Below, one piece after another: positions 6,336 to 7,525 of a stretch of 7,525 nt of DNA. Position 1 is the stretch's first letter; each line of letters begins with the position of its first letter. The translations under genes and the position numbers were made by a program. This DNA comes from Deltaproteobacteria bacterium (GTDB taxonomy: Bacteria; Desulfobacterota; JAENJC01). Under the pieces are notes generated by a model. That model was not told the DNA's origin. It saw nothing but the letters and a program-made list of their open reading frames with translations, and ran no database searches. The DNA is taken from the NCBI GenBank assembly GCA_016844545.1, contig JAENJC010000054.1:1-7525 (forward strand), given 5' to 3'.

Positions 6336-6587
6336 CTATTTTTTCTTAAATGGTGGGCGTTCTACATTTATTCGATTCTTTGCAGGAGGGAGGTGTCCTC
6401 CGTAACCCTTCGCCTTCTCATACTCCAGATGCTCGTGTACCTTCTCCTCTCTTATTCTTTCCCTCTTTACCGCCTCATCTTCAACCTTCTTTATCCCCTT
6501 TATCTCCTGGTAAGCCTCTCTGACAGGTGGAACGCCAACCCGTCCAGCCTTTTCTACTTCTTCTTTTTCTTTGTTTTTCTTTGGCAT
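6336..6587 (-). CDS. small highly charged hypothetical protein
   Basis: 83 residues, dominated by Lys, Glu and Arg, with no signal peptide or membrane segment, so probably cytosolic. The middle (about 20-60) is a charged predicted helix. The C-terminal part is richer in Gly and Pro (GYGGHLPP, ERPPFKKK) and may be disordered. No known domain is recognised. The ATG at 6587 has AAAGGAG 6 nt upstream, one of the best sites in the window, which is the main reason to call it real. It stands alone: a MITE-like element separates it from the DedA gene, and the sigma-54 promoter of the envelope operon begins about 100 nt past its stop. A weak sigma-70-like pair (TTGCAA, 16 nt, TAAACT) lies upstream. 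Low-complexity composition leaves some doubt. Confidence 0.65.
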   Translation of the reverse strand: MPKKNKEKEEVEKAGRVGVPPVREAYQEIKGIKKVEDEAVKRERIREEKVHEHLEYEKAKGYGGHLPPAKNRINVERPPFKKK

Positions 6588-6671
6588 CTTAGTCTCCTTT
6601 AGATGATTTTAAATAGTTTATCATTTTATTCAAGATTTGCAAGGAGTAAGGAATAACCTGTAAAAACAAGA

Positions 6672-6813
6672 GAGGCTCTTGCAAAAGTCCAAAATGTCAT
6701 TCCCGAAGCGTTTAATCGGGAATCCAGTTCTTGTAAAATCAATGCCTTATGGATGCCCGACAGAACCATTCGGGCATGACAAGGTTATAAAAAGGTAGTT
6801 TTGCAAGAGCCTC
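6672..6813. mobile_element. MITE-like non-autonomous element with 15-bp perfect terminal inverted repeats
   Basis: GAGGCTCTTGCAAAA at 6672-6686 is repeated exactly inverted at 6799-6813. Inside are two hairpins with 8-bp perfect stems and 9-nt loops: ATTCCCGA/TCGGGAAT (6699-6723) and ATGCCCGA/TCGGGCAT (6753-6777). Their outer arms also pair with each other (GTCATTCCCGAA at 6696-6707 against 6769-6780, 11 of 12). No ORF is present, so any movement would need a transposase in trans. No convincing target-site duplication is seen. It lies between the DedA gene and the small ORF, and its hairpins could affect transcripts ending there. The family is not identified. Confidence 0.75.
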
Positions 6814-6841
6814 CTTACCAAGAAATTATCTCAACCATTTA

Positions 6842-7486
6842 TTATTCTGCCTTCCCGTACCTATGCCGCAGGAACTCTATGACCCCGGGAAGTATCGAGA
6901 CAAAGATAATACCTATTATGACAAGTGTAAAGTTGTGCTTGACGGCAGGGATATTGCCGAACATATACCCTCCAAATATGAAGAGACCGATCCAGAGAAT
7001 GCCGCCAACAACGTTATATGCGATGAAGTTCAGATAAGTCATTCTCCCCACGCCGGCCACAAACGGAGCAAATGTACGGATTATGGGCATGAACCTGGCA
7101 ATGATAATGGTCTTACCTCCATGCCTTTCATAGAACTGATGGGTACGCTCAAGATATTTCTTTTTGAAAAAACGGGAATCTTCCAGTTGAAAAACCTTTG
7201 GCCCCAGATAGTGACCTATGCTGTAATTTAGCGTATCGCCGGCTATTGCTGCTATCGTGAGAAGTCCAAACAGCCACACAGGATCGAGGGACCCCATAGC
7301 TGCAATGGCCCCCGCCGCAAAGAGGAGGGAGTCTCCAGGAAGGATAGGCATTATGACAAGTCCAGTCTCACAAAAGATGATGAGAAATAAGATCAGATAT
7401 GTCCAGGCGCCGTAGTTCTGCATTACTGTGTTCAGGTGTTTGTCGAGGTGCATGAATATGTCTATGAAGCCTGTTAATAATTCCAT
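6842..7486 (-). CDS. DedA-family inner-membrane protein (SNARE-associated / VTT domain)
   Basis: 214 residues, full length for the family, with several hydrophobic segments (about 28-64, 68-86, 125-147, 153-178, 185-203). Hallmark motifs are present: ETGLVIMPILPGDSLLF (40-56), GDTLNYSIGHYLG (83-95) and RHGGKTIIIARFMPIIRTFAP (from 121). Residues E40, D52, R131 and R137 correspond to the acidic and arginine residues I recall as essential in E. coli YqjA. DedA proteins act in envelope homeostasis; several recycle undecaprenyl phosphate or related lipid carriers across the membrane, and others affect pH or proton-motive-force tolerance. The start ATG has AAAGGAGA just upstream (4-nt gap to AGGAG). 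Its promoter lies outside the window. It is separated from the envelope operon by a mobile element, so shared regulation is not shown. Confidence 0.95.
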   Translation of the reverse strand: MELLTGFIDIFMHLDKHLNTVMQNYGAWTYLILFLIIFCETGLVIMPILPGDSLLFAAGAIAAMGSLDPVWLFGLLTIAAIAGDTLNYSIGHYLGPKVFQLEDSRFFKKKYLERTHQFYERHGGKTIIIARFMPIIRTFAPFVAGVGRMTYLNFIAYNVVGGILWIGLFIFGGYMFGNIPAVKHNFTLVIIGIIFVSILPGVIEFLRHRYGKAE

Positions 7487-7525
7487 TGCTCTCCTTTAGA
7501 TCGGAACGAAGTGGTTGAGAGGGTG

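Noticed and set aside
6389..6401. GGAGG-TGT-CCTCC as a second regulator site
   Set aside because: It lies inside the small ORF, has the half-sites in the opposite order to the -95 palindrome, and is easily explained by coding sequence.
6291..6602. Plus-strand hydrophobic ORF opposite the small charged gene
   Set aside because: Its hydrophobicity is the complement of Lys/Glu codons, and the minus-strand ORF has the convincing ribosome site.

Overview
The window is a compact stretch of a Gram-negative chromosome. All eight supportable genes are on the minus strand, so transcription runs from high to low coordinates. Two outer-membrane-type lipoproteins, a sigma-54 activator, a DedA membrane protein and short palindromic intergenic repeats suggest an anaerobe or environmental bacterium of the Nitrospirota / Desulfobacterota kind. 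That placement rests on general style (intermediate GC, repeat type, protein families) and is low confidence.

Layout in transcription order. At the right edge (7486-6842) is a complete DedA-family membrane protein. Below it is a 142-bp MITE-like element with perfect 15-bp terminal inverted repeats (6672-6813), then a small, highly charged 83-aa ORF with a strong ribosome binding site (6587-6336). The spacer 6335-6128 carries what looks like a full sigma-54 control region: a 16-bp palindrome at about -95, an IHF-like match at about -37, and a near-consensus -24/-12 element, TGGCATG-N4-TTGCT, at 6233-6218.

This promoter faces a tight gene cluster: an Ala/Lys/Glu-rich helical lipoprotein ending in GGKKK (6127-5513), a lipoprotein L,D-transpeptidase (5497-4400, TTG start), a membrane-anchored L,D-transpeptidase (4403-3750, TTG start), an exported protein of unknown function (3750-3106), a membrane histidine kinase (3103-1577) and, after a 172-bp spacer filled by a palindromic repeat, an NtrC-family sigma-54-dependent response regulator (1404-28). 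The middle genes overlap or nearly touch, as expected for one transcript with coupled translation.

Working model (inference): the kinase senses an envelope signal and phosphorylates the regulator. The regulator binds the palindrome and activates its own operon through sigma-54, producing two peptidoglycan cross-linking or anchoring enzymes together with a helical lipoprotein that could be tethered to peptidoglycan through its C-terminal lysine, as Braun lipoprotein is. This would be a self-regulated envelope-tethering module. The sequence supports the gene families and the promoter match; the regulatory link and the lipoprotein substrate are hypotheses.
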